Below, piece after piece: positions 35,481 through 43,609 of a stretch of 64,000 nucleotides of DNA. The stretch is taken from NCBI GenBank assembly GCA_002361355.1, contig DESQ01000017.1, forward strand, positions 117,044 to 181,043. The letters are read 5' to 3'. Position 1 is the first letter of the stretch, and every line of letters begins with the position of its first letter. The DNA is from Lachnospiraceae bacterium UBA3310 (GTDB lineage Bacteria > Bacillota > Clostridia > Lachnospirales > Lachnospiraceae). The notes below the pieces were generated by a model that saw nothing but the letters and a program-made list of their open reading frames with translations, was not told the origin of the DNA and made no database searches. A program made the position numbers and the translations under genes.

Positions 35481-36566
35481 TTACTCTATGGCCTCCAAAC
35501 GCACATTCTCCGCAAGATTTCCCCTGCCCACATGCCGTACCATCCGCCGCACTTCCTTCTTCATGTGGACAGGAAACAGTAGAATCTGTGGATGGGCTGC
35601 GGCAAACACGCGAAAGATCTCATCAGCAAATCCCTGCCCCATCACCTCTACGCCGTCAAAATTTAAAATAACCTCCCGAAATTCATCCAGCCGGTTACAG
35701 ATCCTCCTCGCCTGAGACCGCGCTACCGGCTCTCCCGAAACACATGCTTCCTTTACGGGAATCATGGTGCGAACAAACCCTTCCTCTTCATCTGCATACA
35801 TCGTAAATACCTCCGCAAGATTTCTCGTCGTGCCGTTTTCCAGTGTCATCATAACCAGAGAGCCGATATTCCCCATGCGCGACGCGTACGCCAAAAGCCG
35901 GTTCTCCACTACCGCATGCGCTTCACCTCCACAGCATTTATATACTTTTGCGCCGGACCAGATCGCAAAAGTATCTACCGCTTTCGAAGAAAAGAAAATG
36001 CCCTCCCCCGAATGTCTGGAAGCATCGCAGGTAATCTTTCCTTTATATAATTCCACCAAAGCGTCCTCCTCGTCCGGCTCCTGCCAGCCGTGCCCCGCCA
36101 TATACTCTGTCAGCGTCCGGAACACGCCCACCCCGTCGTCCGCAATCATAACTGTCGTATACAGGACATTTCTTTTCAGAACAAGCCGCATATATGTGCC
36201 TCTGGAATGCTCCAGCGCATTATTCATGATCTCAGCGCAGACATACTGCCATATCCTCTGTGCCGCCTTTCCGCACACGGAAAGCCTCTCCCGGAAAAAG
36301 ATATCATATATTTTATCCTCCTGCTCTGCACCGCCGATTGCAATACATTCCTCAAAACTCTGTTCCGCCAGCGCATACCCGCAGGCAAGATCCTCTCTTT
36401 TCTCAAGATTCCCGTCCTCTAGAGCCTTTTTCAGATACCGTTTCACAGAAGTCACAGAAATGCCAAAGCTGTCCATCGTCTTCTCAATGAAATCCCTGTC
36501 ATTCAGCGCTATCTTGCGAAAAATATATTTTTCTATTTCCTCTCTCTTTTTATCCGTAAACGACAT
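35481..36566 (-). CDS. Histidine-kinase-like ATPase with DUF4325/STAS-like tail
   Basis: A 361-residue protein of unknown role. Residues 1-60 look like a winged-helix unit (GISVTSVKRYLKKALEDGNLEKRED). Residues 90-245 form a GHKL ATPase with N-box CAEIMNNALEHSRGTYM and G1 box IADDGVGVFRTL, and a later GEGIFFSSKAVD loop in the place of the ATP lid. The tail (about 275-355: PVARSQARRICNRLDEFREVILNFDGVEVMGQGFADEIFRVF) has the STAS-like pattern of DUF4325. There is no phospho-accepting His or membrane helix. Anti-sigma kinases such as SpoIIAB/RsbW share the ATPase fold, and here kinase and STAS-like parts are fused with a DNA-binding-like unit, so a regulatory role is plausible. Confidence 0.75.
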   Translation of the reverse strand: MSFTDKKREEIEKYIFRKIALNDRDFIEKTMDSFGISVTSVKRYLKKALEDGNLEKREDLACGYALAEQSFEECIAIGGAEQEDKIYDIFFRERLSVCGKAAQRIWQYVCAEIMNNALEHSRGTYMRLVLKRNVLYTTVMIADDGVGVFRTLTEYMAGHGWQEPDEEDALVELYKGKITCDASRHSGEGIFFSSKAVDTFAIWSGAKVYKCCGGEAHAVVENRLLAYASRMGNIGSLVMMTLENGTTRNLAEVFTMYADEEEGFVRTMIPVKEACVSGEPVARSQARRICNRLDEFREVILNFDGVEVMGQGFADEIFRVFAAAHPQILLFPVHMKKEVRRMVRHVGRGNLAENVRLEAIE

Positions 36567-36740
36567 GCATGTTCTCCGTGAAACTTATTTTATATTTTTA
36601 GAACTATATTATAAATTTATCATAATATAACTTTCGTTTTCCCGCAATATATTTTTCTGATTTCATCCAAAATTTTTTTATTCTTCTTATCAAAAATATG
36701 GTAAACTGGATACATAGGACAACCTGAAAAAGGAGAAATT

Positions 36741-37883
36741 ATGAAAATACTTTTTATAGAATGGGCGAGTTTTGGAAACGCCGACATGAAAGACGCTTTT
36801 ACAAAAGAAGGCTGCGAAGTCATCTGCTTCCCCTTCTCCAATAAGGACGCCCGCAAGGACGCCCAGGTCGAAGCCTCTCTTGCTTCCAAGCTGCATGAAG
36901 CTGTCCCCGATGCCGTCTTTTCCTTTAACTACTTTCCGCTGATCTCCAATGTGTGCAAACGTGAAGGGCTTCCTTATCTCTCATGGATTTACGACAGCCC
37001 CTATGTGATGCTCTATTCCTATACAGCTATCAATCCTTGTAACACCATCTATGTATTCGACCAGGCTCTGTGCCGGGAGTTTCATGAGGCGGGAATCCAG
37101 ACCGTCCGGTATCTCCCCATGGCGGCAAACACGGCGCGCCTTGACGCCCTCGGCTTTCCCGATCCCGCATACGATGTTTCCTTCGTGGGTTCTCTCTACA
37201 CCGAATCCCACAATTTTTTTGACCGCATGGAAAATCTTTCCCCCTATGCAAAAGGCTATCTGGAAGGACTGATGAACGCCCAGATGCATGTGCAGGGATA
37301 TAATTTCATCCAAGAGTCATTGTCTCCCATTATGGAAGAGTTGTATCGGGCGCTGCCTATGGAGCCCAATCCGGACGGTGTGGAGACCCGAGAGTACCTC
37401 TATGCCCAATATGTAATTAACCGCAAGCTCACAGGCCTGGAGCGCCTTCGTCTGCTCACCGCAATTACAGAGAGACACACACTGGATCTTTTTACCCTGG
37501 ATCCGGCTTTTACCCTCCCGAATCTGCGCAACCACGGCACTGCGGACTACTATTCCGAAATGCCTCTTGTCTTTAAAAAAAGCCGCATCAACCTGAACAT
37601 TTCCCTGCGCAGCATCAAGAGCGGCATGCCCCTGCGCGCCTTTGATATCATGGGGAGCGGCGGTTTTTTGTTAAGCAATTATCAGGAAGATTTTCTTGAA
37701 AACTTTACCCCCGGGGTAGACTTTGAGTATTATGAGAGCGAGAACGATCTGTTACAGAAAACAGAATATTACCTGACACATGAAGAGGAAAGACGCGCCA
37801 TCGCAAAGAACGGCCACGACAAGGTGGCTGCCGCCCATACTTATCGTGACCGTGTAAAAGAAATGTTAGCCGGCCTGTCCTGA
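36741..37883 (+). CDS. CgeB/DUF3880-type glycosyltransferase
   Basis: A 380-residue GT-B-like protein. The first half (MKILFIEWASFGNADMKDAF, FSFNYFPLISNVCKREGLPYLSWIYDSP, IYVFDQALCREF) matches DUF3880; the middle has DVSFVGSLYTE, and the last 100 residues (RINLNISLRSIKSGMPLRAFDIMGSGGFLLSNYQEDF...) match the family 1 glycosyltransferase acceptor/donor part, ending with THEEERRAIAKNGHDKV. AAGGAG lies before the ATG. It is a paralogue of the protein at 46994-48178, which stands among the flagellar genes. The neighbouring sugar-nucleotide enzymes and flagellin point to surface or flagellin glycosylation; the donor sugar is unknown. Confidence 0.82.
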   Translation: MKILFIEWASFGNADMKDAFTKEGCEVICFPFSNKDARKDAQVEASLASKLHEAVPDAVFSFNYFPLISNVCKREGLPYLSWIYDSPYVMLYSYTAINPCNTIYVFDQALCREFHEAGIQTVRYLPMAANTARLDALGFPDPAYDVSFVGSLYTESHNFFDRMENLSPYAKGYLEGLMNAQMHVQGYNFIQESLSPIMEELYRALPMEPNPDGVETREYLYAQYVINRKLTGLERLRLLTAITERHTLDLFTLDPAFTLPNLRNHGTADYYSEMPLVFKKSRINLNISLRSIKSGMPLRAFDIMGSGGFLLSNYQEDFLENFTPGVDFEYYESENDLLQKTEYYLTHEEERRAIAKNGHDKVAAAHTYRDRVKEMLAGLS

Positions 37884-37896
37884 TACCGGTAACCTC

Positions 37897-38388
37897 TCAC
37901 AGTATATTTCCCCTCTCATCCACTTTGCCGCAGACCTTGGCCGGCACGCCCTTTACCAGACAGTAGTCCGGAACATCCTGTGTCACAACGGCACCTGCCG
38001 CCACCATCGCATATCTGCCCACCGTATGGCCGCACACAATCGTGGCGTTTGCCCCGATACTGGCGCCCTTCTTTATCAGGGTTTTCTTATAGTTTTCCCT
38101 CCCTTTGGGATAAGCCGCGCGGGGCGTCAGGTCATTGGTAAACACACAGGAAGGCCCGCAGAACACATCATCCTCCAGCTCCACGCCCTCGTAAATGGAT
38201 ACATTATTCTGTATTTTGACGCCGTTTCCGATCTTCACGCGATTGGAGATATTGACATTCTGCCCAAACACACAGTTTTCGCCTATCTCCGCTCCCGACT
38301 GTACATGGCAGAAATGCCATATCTTCGTGCCTTCTCCGATCTTCACGTCCTCGTCAATATAGCTGCTCTCATGAACAAAATAGCCCAT
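37897..38388 (-). CDS. Hexapeptide-repeat N-acetyltransferase, WbpD/WlbB-like
   Basis: A 163-residue left-handed beta-helix acyltransferase. It begins MGYFVHESSYIDEDVKIGEGTKIWHFCHV and carries repeated hexapeptides (IGEGTK, IGENCV, IGNGVK). The loop FTNDLTPRAAYPKGRENYKKTLIKKGASIGANATIVCGHTVGRYAMVAAGAVV is diagnostic of enzymes that acetylate the 3-amino group of UDP-2-acetamido-3-amino-2,3-dideoxy-glucuronate. I start at 38388 with AAGG seven bases upstream, 1 nt after the dehydrogenase gene. With that dehydrogenase it covers two of the steps to UDP-2,3-diacetamido-2,3-dideoxy-uronic acid; the 6-dehydrogenase and aminotransferase are not in the window. Confidence 0.85.
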   Translation of the reverse strand: MGYFVHESSYIDEDVKIGEGTKIWHFCHVQSGAEIGENCVFGQNVNISNRVKIGNGVKIQNNVSIYEGVELEDDVFCGPSCVFTNDLTPRAAYPKGRENYKKTLIKKGASIGANATIVCGHTVGRYAMVAAGAVVTQDVPDYCLVKGVPAKVCGKVDERGNIL

Positions 38389-38389
38389 A

Positions 38390-39460
38390 TCAAAACCTTC
38401 CCTTAAAATCCGTCGTCGCACATTCCTCCAACGGAAATTTCACACGACACCCTTCGGCCGCCGACTTATAAATTGCCAGTACAAGCTCCAGCGCCCGCTT
38501 CCCGTCCATTGCCGTGACGTAGGGCTGTCTGTCGTTATTGATGGCGTTGATCATATCCGCATACAGCGGCGTATGGCCGTAGCCGTACACATTCGGCGGA
38601 TTCTCGTGGAATTTCGCCTTAACCTCCTCCGGATCATCTAACAGATCCGAAAACCGCCATTCCTCGATCACATTGACGGACTGTCCTCCCGCCTTCACAG
38701 TTCCTTTCTCCCCGAACAGATAAAGCGTTTCCTCCAGATTGCTCGGATAGACATCTGTCGTTCCTTCCACGATACCGTAACTGCCGTTCTTAAATTTAAT
38801 CAGGGCAATTCCCATATCTTCCGCTTCGATATAGTCATGGTTCAGCCTGTCCGTCATGCCGACCACCTCGTCGATCTCGCCGCCCATCATCCAGCGCAGT
38901 AGGTCAATATTGTGAATGCATTGGTTCATCAGGGCGCCGCCGTCCTGCTCCCATGTGCCGCGCCATGCCGCCCTGTCATAGTATTCGTGGTTTCTGCACC
39001 ATCTGATGTGAGCCGTCCCGTAAAACAATCTCCCGAAACGGTTCATGTCGATGGCTTCCCGTATGATCTGCACCGATTTATTAAACCGGTTCTGGTGGCA
39101 GGCACAAACCTTCACATGCTGCGAGATCGCCGCCGATATAATCGCATCCGCATCCGCAAGAGAAAGCGCGATCGGTTTCTCTATGATGCAGTTGCATCCA
39201 TGCTCGATACAAAACAGCGCAATCTGCGCATGCTTGCCACTCTCCGTACAGATCGCTACCAGCTCCGGTTTCTCCTTCTCCACCATCTCCCGATAGTCGG
39301 TATACCGCTTCACGCTCTCACCCAGCTTAAATTTCCGGGTTTTATCCTCCATACATGCCGGATCGATATCGCAAATCGCCACCAACTCCAATTTATTGTT
39401 CTGTGCCGCCGCTATATGATTCGGTGAAATGCGGCCGCAGCCAATCAATGCATATTTCAT
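38390..39460 (-). CDS. Gfo/Idh/MocA-family sugar dehydrogenase, WbpB/WlbA-like
   Basis: A 356-residue NAD-dependent oxidoreductase. The N-terminal Rossmann motif is KYALIGCGRISPNHIAAAQNN; EKPIALSLADADAII is the family's EKP loop, and CACHQNRFNKSVQIIREAI plus GGALMNQCIHNIDLLRWMMG form the substrate pocket with the His and Asp typical of WlbA. Such enzymes oxidise C3 of UDP-N-acetylglucosaminuronate. The start at 39460 follows AGAGGAG at a good distance; an ATG ten codons earlier is less likely. It is read divergently from the two tandem glycosyltransferase genes and leads the acetyltransferase gene. Confidence 0.86.
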   Translation of the reverse strand: MKYALIGCGRISPNHIAAAQNNKLELVAICDIDPACMEDKTRKFKLGESVKRYTDYREMVEKEKPELVAICTESGKHAQIALFCIEHGCNCIIEKPIALSLADADAIISAAISQHVKVCACHQNRFNKSVQIIREAIDMNRFGRLFYGTAHIRWCRNHEYYDRAAWRGTWEQDGGALMNQCIHNIDLLRWMMGGEIDEVVGMTDRLNHDYIEAEDMGIALIKFKNGSYGIVEGTTDVYPSNLEETLYLFGEKGTVKAGGQSVNVIEEWRFSDLLDDPEEVKAKFHENPPNVYGYGHTPLYADMINAINNDRQPYVTAMDGKRALELVLAIYKSAAEGCRVKFPLEECATTDFKGRF

Positions 39461-39501
39461 TTTTGTCTCCTCTTTCATTCCTTCGTCCATATTTCTTCCC
39501 T

Positions 39502-39507
39502 ATTATA
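39502..39507 (-). promoter_or_regulatory. Extended -10 box of the sugar-nucleotide gene pair
   Basis: TGGTATAAT on the minus strand, about 40 nt before the dehydrogenase start. No good -35 box; the upstream TG may make up for it. Confidence 0.5.
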
Positions 39508-39547
39508 CCACGAGATATCCGTAAAGTCCTCCTAATGATTTATAAAT

Positions 39548-39576
39548 TTCAAATTTTACGGGTTTTATGGTATAAT
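39548..39576 (+). promoter_or_regulatory. Promoter of the tandem glycosyltransferase genes
   Basis: TTCAAA (39548-39553), 17 bp, TATAAT (39571-39576), also with a TGG before the -10 box. It is divergent from the promoter of the sugar-nucleotide genes. Confidence 0.6.
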
Positions 39577-39618
39577 AGCCGAAAAGGAAACTAAACCGCA
39601 ACAAACCAAGGAGATCCC

Positions 39619-40674
39619 ATGCATCCCATATCTGTATGCATTATCGCAAAAAATGAAGAATCCCGGATTGAGCAGTGTCTTTCCTCCGTCAAGCCCTGCG
39701 GCTTTGAGATCGTGGTGGTGGACACCGGCTCCACCGACCGTACAAAGGAAATCGCCGCCCGATATGCGGATAAAGTGCTCGACTTTGCATGGTGCGACGA
39801 CTTTTCCGCCGCCAGAAATTTTTCCCTGCAGGAGGCTTCCAACAACTGGATCTTCATGATGGACTGCGACGAAACCATCAAGGAAATTGACGTGGAGGAG
39901 CTCAACTACTTCCGCAAACATTTATCCGACAAGGTAGGCAGCGTATCCAGAGAAAATCTTGTGACCCAAAACGGCGCGCTTACGCTCAACAACATTGATT
40001 ACACCGAGCGCTTTTTTAACAGAAAACTCTACCGCTATACCGGTATCATACATGAGCAGCTCACACCCGTCAGAGGCCATGAAATCCCTGCGCTTCTGCT
40101 CCACACAACCCTGCTCCACACGGGCTACGACTTAACCCCCAAGGAGCGGGAAGCCAAATACAGGCGCAATTTCACCCTTCTCGAAAAACAGGCGCAGATG
40201 GATCCGGAAAATCCGTATCTCTACTATCAACTCGGAAAAAGCTGTGAAATTCTGGAAGATTATGCCCGTGCCTGCACCTATTATGATAAGGGGCTGGAAT
40301 TTGACCTGGATCCGGAGCTTGCCTATGTGCAGGCAATGGTGGTTTCTTACGGCAACGCGCTTCTGCGCACAGGACAAGCTGAGACTGCCCTCGGATTTGA
40401 GGGCGTTTATGATGATTTTTCCTCTGTGACAGACTTTATCTACCTGATGGGAAACATCTACAAAGATAATGCCATGTACGAACAGGCTCTTGCGCAATAT
40501 CAGAAGGCATTGCAGATGCCGCCCGGCAGGCTAAACGGCGCCAACTCTTTCCTGCCTTTTTATCAGTCAGGTCAGATCTTTGAAATCCTTCACGATACAG
40601 ACACTGCCCGCGCTCTCTATGAACAGTGCGGGGACTTTGCCCCGGCGGTTCAGCGTCTTTCGGCACTACAATGA
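39619..40674 (+). CDS. Family 2 glycosyltransferase with TPR tail (copy 1)
   Basis: A 351-residue protein. The GT2 part (1-110) begins ISVCIIAKNEESRIEQCLSSVKP, with VVVDTGSTDRTKEIA, WCDDFSAARNFSLQEASNNWIFMMDCDE giving the DxD-like metal site. After a short link with HTGYDLTPKEREAKYRRN the rest (about 195-345) is made of tetratricopeptide-like helices (PYLYYQLGKSCEILEDYARACTYYDKGL). GT2-TPR fusions of this sort often glycosylate proteins or peptides, with the TPR part holding the acceptor. AAGGAG stands before the ATG. A close relative follows 25 nt later, and flagellin comes next, read toward it, so flagellin is a likely acceptor. Confidence 0.85.
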   Translation: MHPISVCIIAKNEESRIEQCLSSVKPCGFEIVVVDTGSTDRTKEIAARYADKVLDFAWCDDFSAARNFSLQEASNNWIFMMDCDETIKEIDVEELNYFRKHLSDKVGSVSRENLVTQNGALTLNNIDYTERFFNRKLYRYTGIIHEQLTPVRGHEIPALLLHTTLLHTGYDLTPKEREAKYRRNFTLLEKQAQMDPENPYLYYQLGKSCEILEDYARACTYYDKGLEFDLDPELAYVQAMVVSYGNALLRTGQAETALGFEGVYDDFSSVTDFIYLMGNIYKDNAMYEQALAQYQKALQMPPGRLNGANSFLPFYQSGQIFEILHDTDTARALYEQCGDFAPAVQRLSALQ

Positions 40675-40699
40675 TGAAAAAGAGTGAGGAAAAGAAACC

Positions 40700-41785
40700 A
40701 TGATACCCATATCCGTATGCATTATTGGAAAAAATGAAGAAAAAAATATCGAGAGATGCCTTGCCCCCCTTATGCCTTACGGCTTTGAAATCATCTATGT
40801 GGACACAGGCTCCACTGACCGCACCAAAGTGCTGGCTGCCAAGTACACCGACCACATCTATGATTTTGAATGGATTGGCGACTTTTCTGCCGCCAGAAAT
40901 TTTTCCCTGAGTAAGGCATCCCACAACTATGTGCTGGTTCTGGACTGTGATGAATTTTTGACGGAAATTGATCTTGACGGCATCGAAAACGCCGTGAATG
41001 AACATCCCAATGGCGTCGGACAGCTTCTCAGAATCAACTACAGTGATTCTAACCGCAAACAGACCTTCTCGCCGGATCGTGTGGAGCGCCTGTTTCACAA
41101 ACGGCGGTACCACTACTGCTTCTCCATCCACGAGCAGGTAGTGGACATTAACACCGAAAGCACTTTCTACGAGTGCTATGAGATTCCTCTCACCGTGGAT
41201 CATGTCGGTTATGCGGGAAACATGGAGGAAAAACGCGCCAAGGCGGAACGCAACAACGAACTCCTCTTCAAGGAGATTGAAAAACATCCGGACAATCCTT
41301 ACTTCTATTTTCAGGTAGGGCAGTCCTACAATATGATCAGCGATTACGAAAATTCTTATCTCTATTACAAAAAGGCATTTGAACTCCCTTTAAATCCGGA
41401 AGAACTCTGGGTTCAGGTCATGGCGGTCGCTTTCATCAATGCGATGACACACACTGACCGTTCGGAGGAAGCCCTCAAAATTTTTGAACCCATTGCCCAC
41501 CTCTTTGCGGGCACTGCAGATTTTCATTGCAGTATGGGCAATATTTATCTCAATCTGAATCCGCCCCAACCGCTAAAGGCCATGATGGAATATGTGAAAG
41601 CGTCGCAGGCTCCCAATTACCGCGAGGAAGGTTCCAGCACCTACATTCCCTACTACAATATGGGACTTGTCAACGAAATGCTTGGCCATGAGGAGGCCGC
41701 CATCAACTTTCATCGCAAATCGGCGGCATACGGCTATCCGCTTGCCATAGAACGGCTAGCCGCTCTGGGTGCAGAACCGTCCTGA
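40700..41785 (+). CDS. Family 2 glycosyltransferase with TPR tail (copy 2)
   Basis: A 361-residue paralogue of the preceding protein. Both share ISVCIIGKNEEKNIERCLAPL-type starts, IIYVDTGSTDRTKVLAAKYTDHIYDFEW, DFSAARNFSLSKASHNYVLVLDCDE, and VDHVGYAGNMEEKRAKAERNNELL in the link. The tail again consists of TPR-like helices (NPYFYFQVGQSYNMISDYENSYLYYKKAF). Differences are spread over the whole length, so the copies are old enough to have separate acceptor or donor choices. The gene ends 22 nt before a two-way terminator that separates it from the flagellin gene. Confidence 0.85.
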   Translation: MIPISVCIIGKNEEKNIERCLAPLMPYGFEIIYVDTGSTDRTKVLAAKYTDHIYDFEWIGDFSAARNFSLSKASHNYVLVLDCDEFLTEIDLDGIENAVNEHPNGVGQLLRINYSDSNRKQTFSPDRVERLFHKRRYHYCFSIHEQVVDINTESTFYECYEIPLTVDHVGYAGNMEEKRAKAERNNELLFKEIEKHPDNPYFYFQVGQSYNMISDYENSYLYYKKAFELPLNPEELWVQVMAVAFINAMTHTDRSEEALKIFEPIAHLFAGTADFHCSMGNIYLNLNPPQPLKAMMEYVKASQAPNYREEGSSTYIPYYNMGLVNEMLGHEEAAINFHRKSAAYGYPLAIERLAALGAEPS

Positions 41786-41807
41786 TACGCTCATAGACAG
41801 AGTCAAA

Positions 41808-41839
41808 AAAAGACCCCATCCTTTCGGATGGGGTCTTTT
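41808..41839. terminator. Two-way terminator between glycosyltransferase and flagellin genes
   Basis: A 14-bp stem, AAAAGACCCCATCC/GGATGGGGTCTTTT, with loop TTTC. A-run on one side and T-run on the other serve both converging genes. Confidence 0.92.
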
Positions 41840-41877
41840 GATCGTTACTGTGTAATTCGCTTTTACAGCTAACCTGA

Positions 41878-42915
41878 TTAACCAAGTAAGGACAGTGCCA
41901 ACTGGTTGCTCTGGTTTGCCTGAGACAGCATAGATGTACCAGCCTGCTGAAGGATATTGTTGTTGGAGAAGCGAACCATCTCTGTAGCAATATCTGTATC
42001 GCGGATAGCAGCCTCTGCGGACTGGGTATTCTCTGTGATGTTGTTCAGGTTTGCAATCGTGTGCTCCAGTCTGTTCTGGATAGCACCAAGGTCAGATCTC
42101 TGCATGGATACCAGAGTGATAGCGCCCTTAACGAATGCATTGAGAGAGTTGAAGTCCTTCTGGGTCAGAACGCTCTTAACGTTGCTGCCTTCCAGCTTCA
42201 TGGTCTTCTGGTAAATGACTTTCGCCATATCCTTGGTGATCTTGGTTTCTTTGCCAGCCAGAGCCGTAGCATAAGACTTTGTCGTGTCGGAAGCCACCGA
42301 ACCGATTACAGCCTTGGAAGCAGTATCCGTAGTATAAGTGGTCTTGTCATACTTCGCATCCTTCTCGCTCAGTGCACTGAACTTAACCGGATCATAAAGA
42401 GTCTCAACCTTGCTCGCCAGACCTGCCATACTCATGTTGCGGATGGAGATGTCGATGTGCTGACCAGCCTCTGCACCTACCTGTAAGCCTTTGATAAACT
42501 TACCGTCGAGAAGGTTCATCTCGTTGAAGGTGGTTGTGCTCTGCACACGGTCAACCTCACTCATCAGTGATCTGATCTCAGACTGGATAGCGGAACGCTC
42601 GGTGGTGGTCAGGGTACCATTCTCACCCTTAACAGCCAGCTCGTTCATTCTCTGGAGCATATCCTCAACTTCGTTCAGAGCGCCCTCAGCGGTCTGTACT
42701 ACGCTGATACCATCCTGTGCGTTAGCAGAAGCCTGTGTAAGACCTCTTACCTGTCTGCGCATCTTCTCGGAAATGGAGAGCCCTGCTGCATCATCTGCTG
42801 CACGGTTGATCTTATAACCGGAAGACAGCTTCTCTGTGGACTTAGCCTGAGAAGAAGTGGTCAGACCTAACATTCTGTTAGAGTTCATAGCTGTAATGTT
42901 GTGTTTTACGATCAT
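41878..42915 (-). CDS. hag: Flagellin
   Basis: A 345-residue flagellin. The D0/D1 start MIVKHNITAMNSNRMLGL, EKLSSGYKINRAADDAAGLSISEKMR, and the end AAIRDTDIATEMVRFSNNNILQQAGTSMLSQANQSNQLALSLLG are the conserved coiled-coil parts. The central outer domain is short (about residues 165-250) and rich in Lys, Thr and Ala (KYDKTTYTTDTASKAVIGS), with several Ser/Thr that could carry sugar. The QRMNELAVKGENGTL segment lies where the TLR5-recognised region of other flagellins lies. It has its own sigma-28 promoter and a leader of about 120 nt with two CsrA-type sites, and is exported with help from FliS encoded upstream. Confidence 0.97.
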   Translation of the reverse strand: MIVKHNITAMNSNRMLGLTTSSQAKSTEKLSSGYKINRAADDAAGLSISEKMRRQVRGLTQASANAQDGISVVQTAEGALNEVEDMLQRMNELAVKGENGTLTTTERSAIQSEIRSLMSEVDRVQSTTTFNEMNLLDGKFIKGLQVGAEAGQHIDISIRNMSMAGLASKVETLYDPVKFSALSEKDAKYDKTTYTTDTASKAVIGSVASDTTKSYATALAGKETKITKDMAKVIYQKTMKLEGSNVKSVLTQKDFNSLNAFVKGAITLVSMQRSDLGAIQNRLEHTIANLNNITENTQSAEAAIRDTDIATEMVRFSNNNILQQAGTSMLSQANQSNQLALSLLG

Positions 42916-42919
42916 GGTA

Positions 42920-42955
42920 TATTCCTCCTTGAATTTATTGCGGCATCCTTGCCGC
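42920..42955 (-). promoter_or_regulatory. CsrA target region in the flagellin leader
   Basis: In the message, GCGGCA-AGGA-TGCCGC (42940-42955) forms a 6-bp hairpin with GGA in the loop, and its CAAGGATG core matches the best-known CsrA binding sequence. About 10 nt later AAGGAGG, the ribosome binding site, sits in CAAGGAGG, a second CsrA-like site. CsrA bridging both would block ribosomes, as in the hag leader of Bacillus subtilis. csrA and fliW lie about 5.3 kb away. Confidence 0.75.
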
Positions 42956-43045
42956 TAACTTTTTGTTTGTAAAGTTCTCTTGGCCCCGTCCGCTGACCTC
43001 GATCTCTTTACGGTTGCAAGTAAAAGTTTTCTTTACTTGTATTAT

Positions 43046-43072
43046 ATATCGGTGGTTCGCCGATTTACTTTA
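43046..43072 (-). promoter_or_regulatory. Sigma-28 promoter of the flagellin gene
   Basis: On the minus strand TAAA (43069-43072), 15 bp, ACCGATAT (43046-43053), matching the TAAA-N15-GCCGATAA pattern. About 120 nt of leader follow. Confidence 0.85.
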
Positions 43073-43117
43073 GGGCAGATTTAAAATTTTTTTATTTTTT
43101 TTCACTGCCCGTCCGTA

Positions 43118-43594
43118 CTACTTTTTGCTGTCATAAAACTGGGGCGATACATAGTGCAGATTGTTCATGCTGTTGTAATAATTCCTGCTCGCCTTCATTC
43201 TAGATGTCGCTTTGCCGATCTGATCCCGGCTTTTCTTAAACTGCTGGTCTGCCCGCGTCTTATTCCGCATCCTGGCCGCGTTGATGCGCACCACCTTATC
43301 GGTAATCTCGCCGATCAGCTTCTTCATCTGTGCAATCTCACCGCGGTAAGCGTCCTTGTTGGCGATCAGCTCCTCCCTGGTGCGTTCATACACTGCCTCA
43401 AAGCCATCATCCAGCTTCTCCAACGCCTCTGTCATAGAACCGATCCTGTCCGTGGACGCATTCAGCGCGTCCATATCCAGTTCCTCCTGTTTGAGAATAT
43501 CCTCCTGTACCTCATTTTCCTGAATGATATCATCCAGAAGGCGGCTCTTTTTTTCAAGGCTCTCTACCAATACCTTTATACTGCTCTGGCCCAT
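43118..43594 (-). CDS. Coiled-coil flagellar protein, FliT/FlgN chaperone-like
   Basis: A 158-residue, mostly helical protein with no membrane segment. Residues 1-60 (VLVESLEKKSRLLDDIIQENEVQEDILK, then MDALNASTDRIGSMTEALEKLDDGFEAVYERT) resemble FlgN/FliT-type export chaperones. The C-terminal part is basic (RINAARMRNKTRADQQFKKSRDQIGKATSRMK) and ends near SMNNLHYVSPQFYDSKK. It follows fliS with a 15-nt gap, as fliT does in other flagellar operons, so a chaperone for the filament cap FliD is likely. Sequence alone does not prove it. Confidence 0.6.
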   Translation of the reverse strand: MGQSSIKVLVESLEKKSRLLDDIIQENEVQEDILKQEELDMDALNASTDRIGSMTEALEKLDDGFEAVYERTREELIANKDAYRGEIAQMKKLIGEITDKVVRINAARMRNKTRADQQFKKSRDQIGKATSRMKASRNYYNSMNNLHYVSPQFYDSKK

Positions 43595-43609
43595 ACCCGC
43601 TCAACCTTT

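Noticed and set aside
43074..43110. GGGCAG/CTGCCC pair upstream of the hag promoter as a terminator
   Set aside because: The stem is only 6 bp with a long A/T-rich loop and no T-run behind it, so support is too weak.
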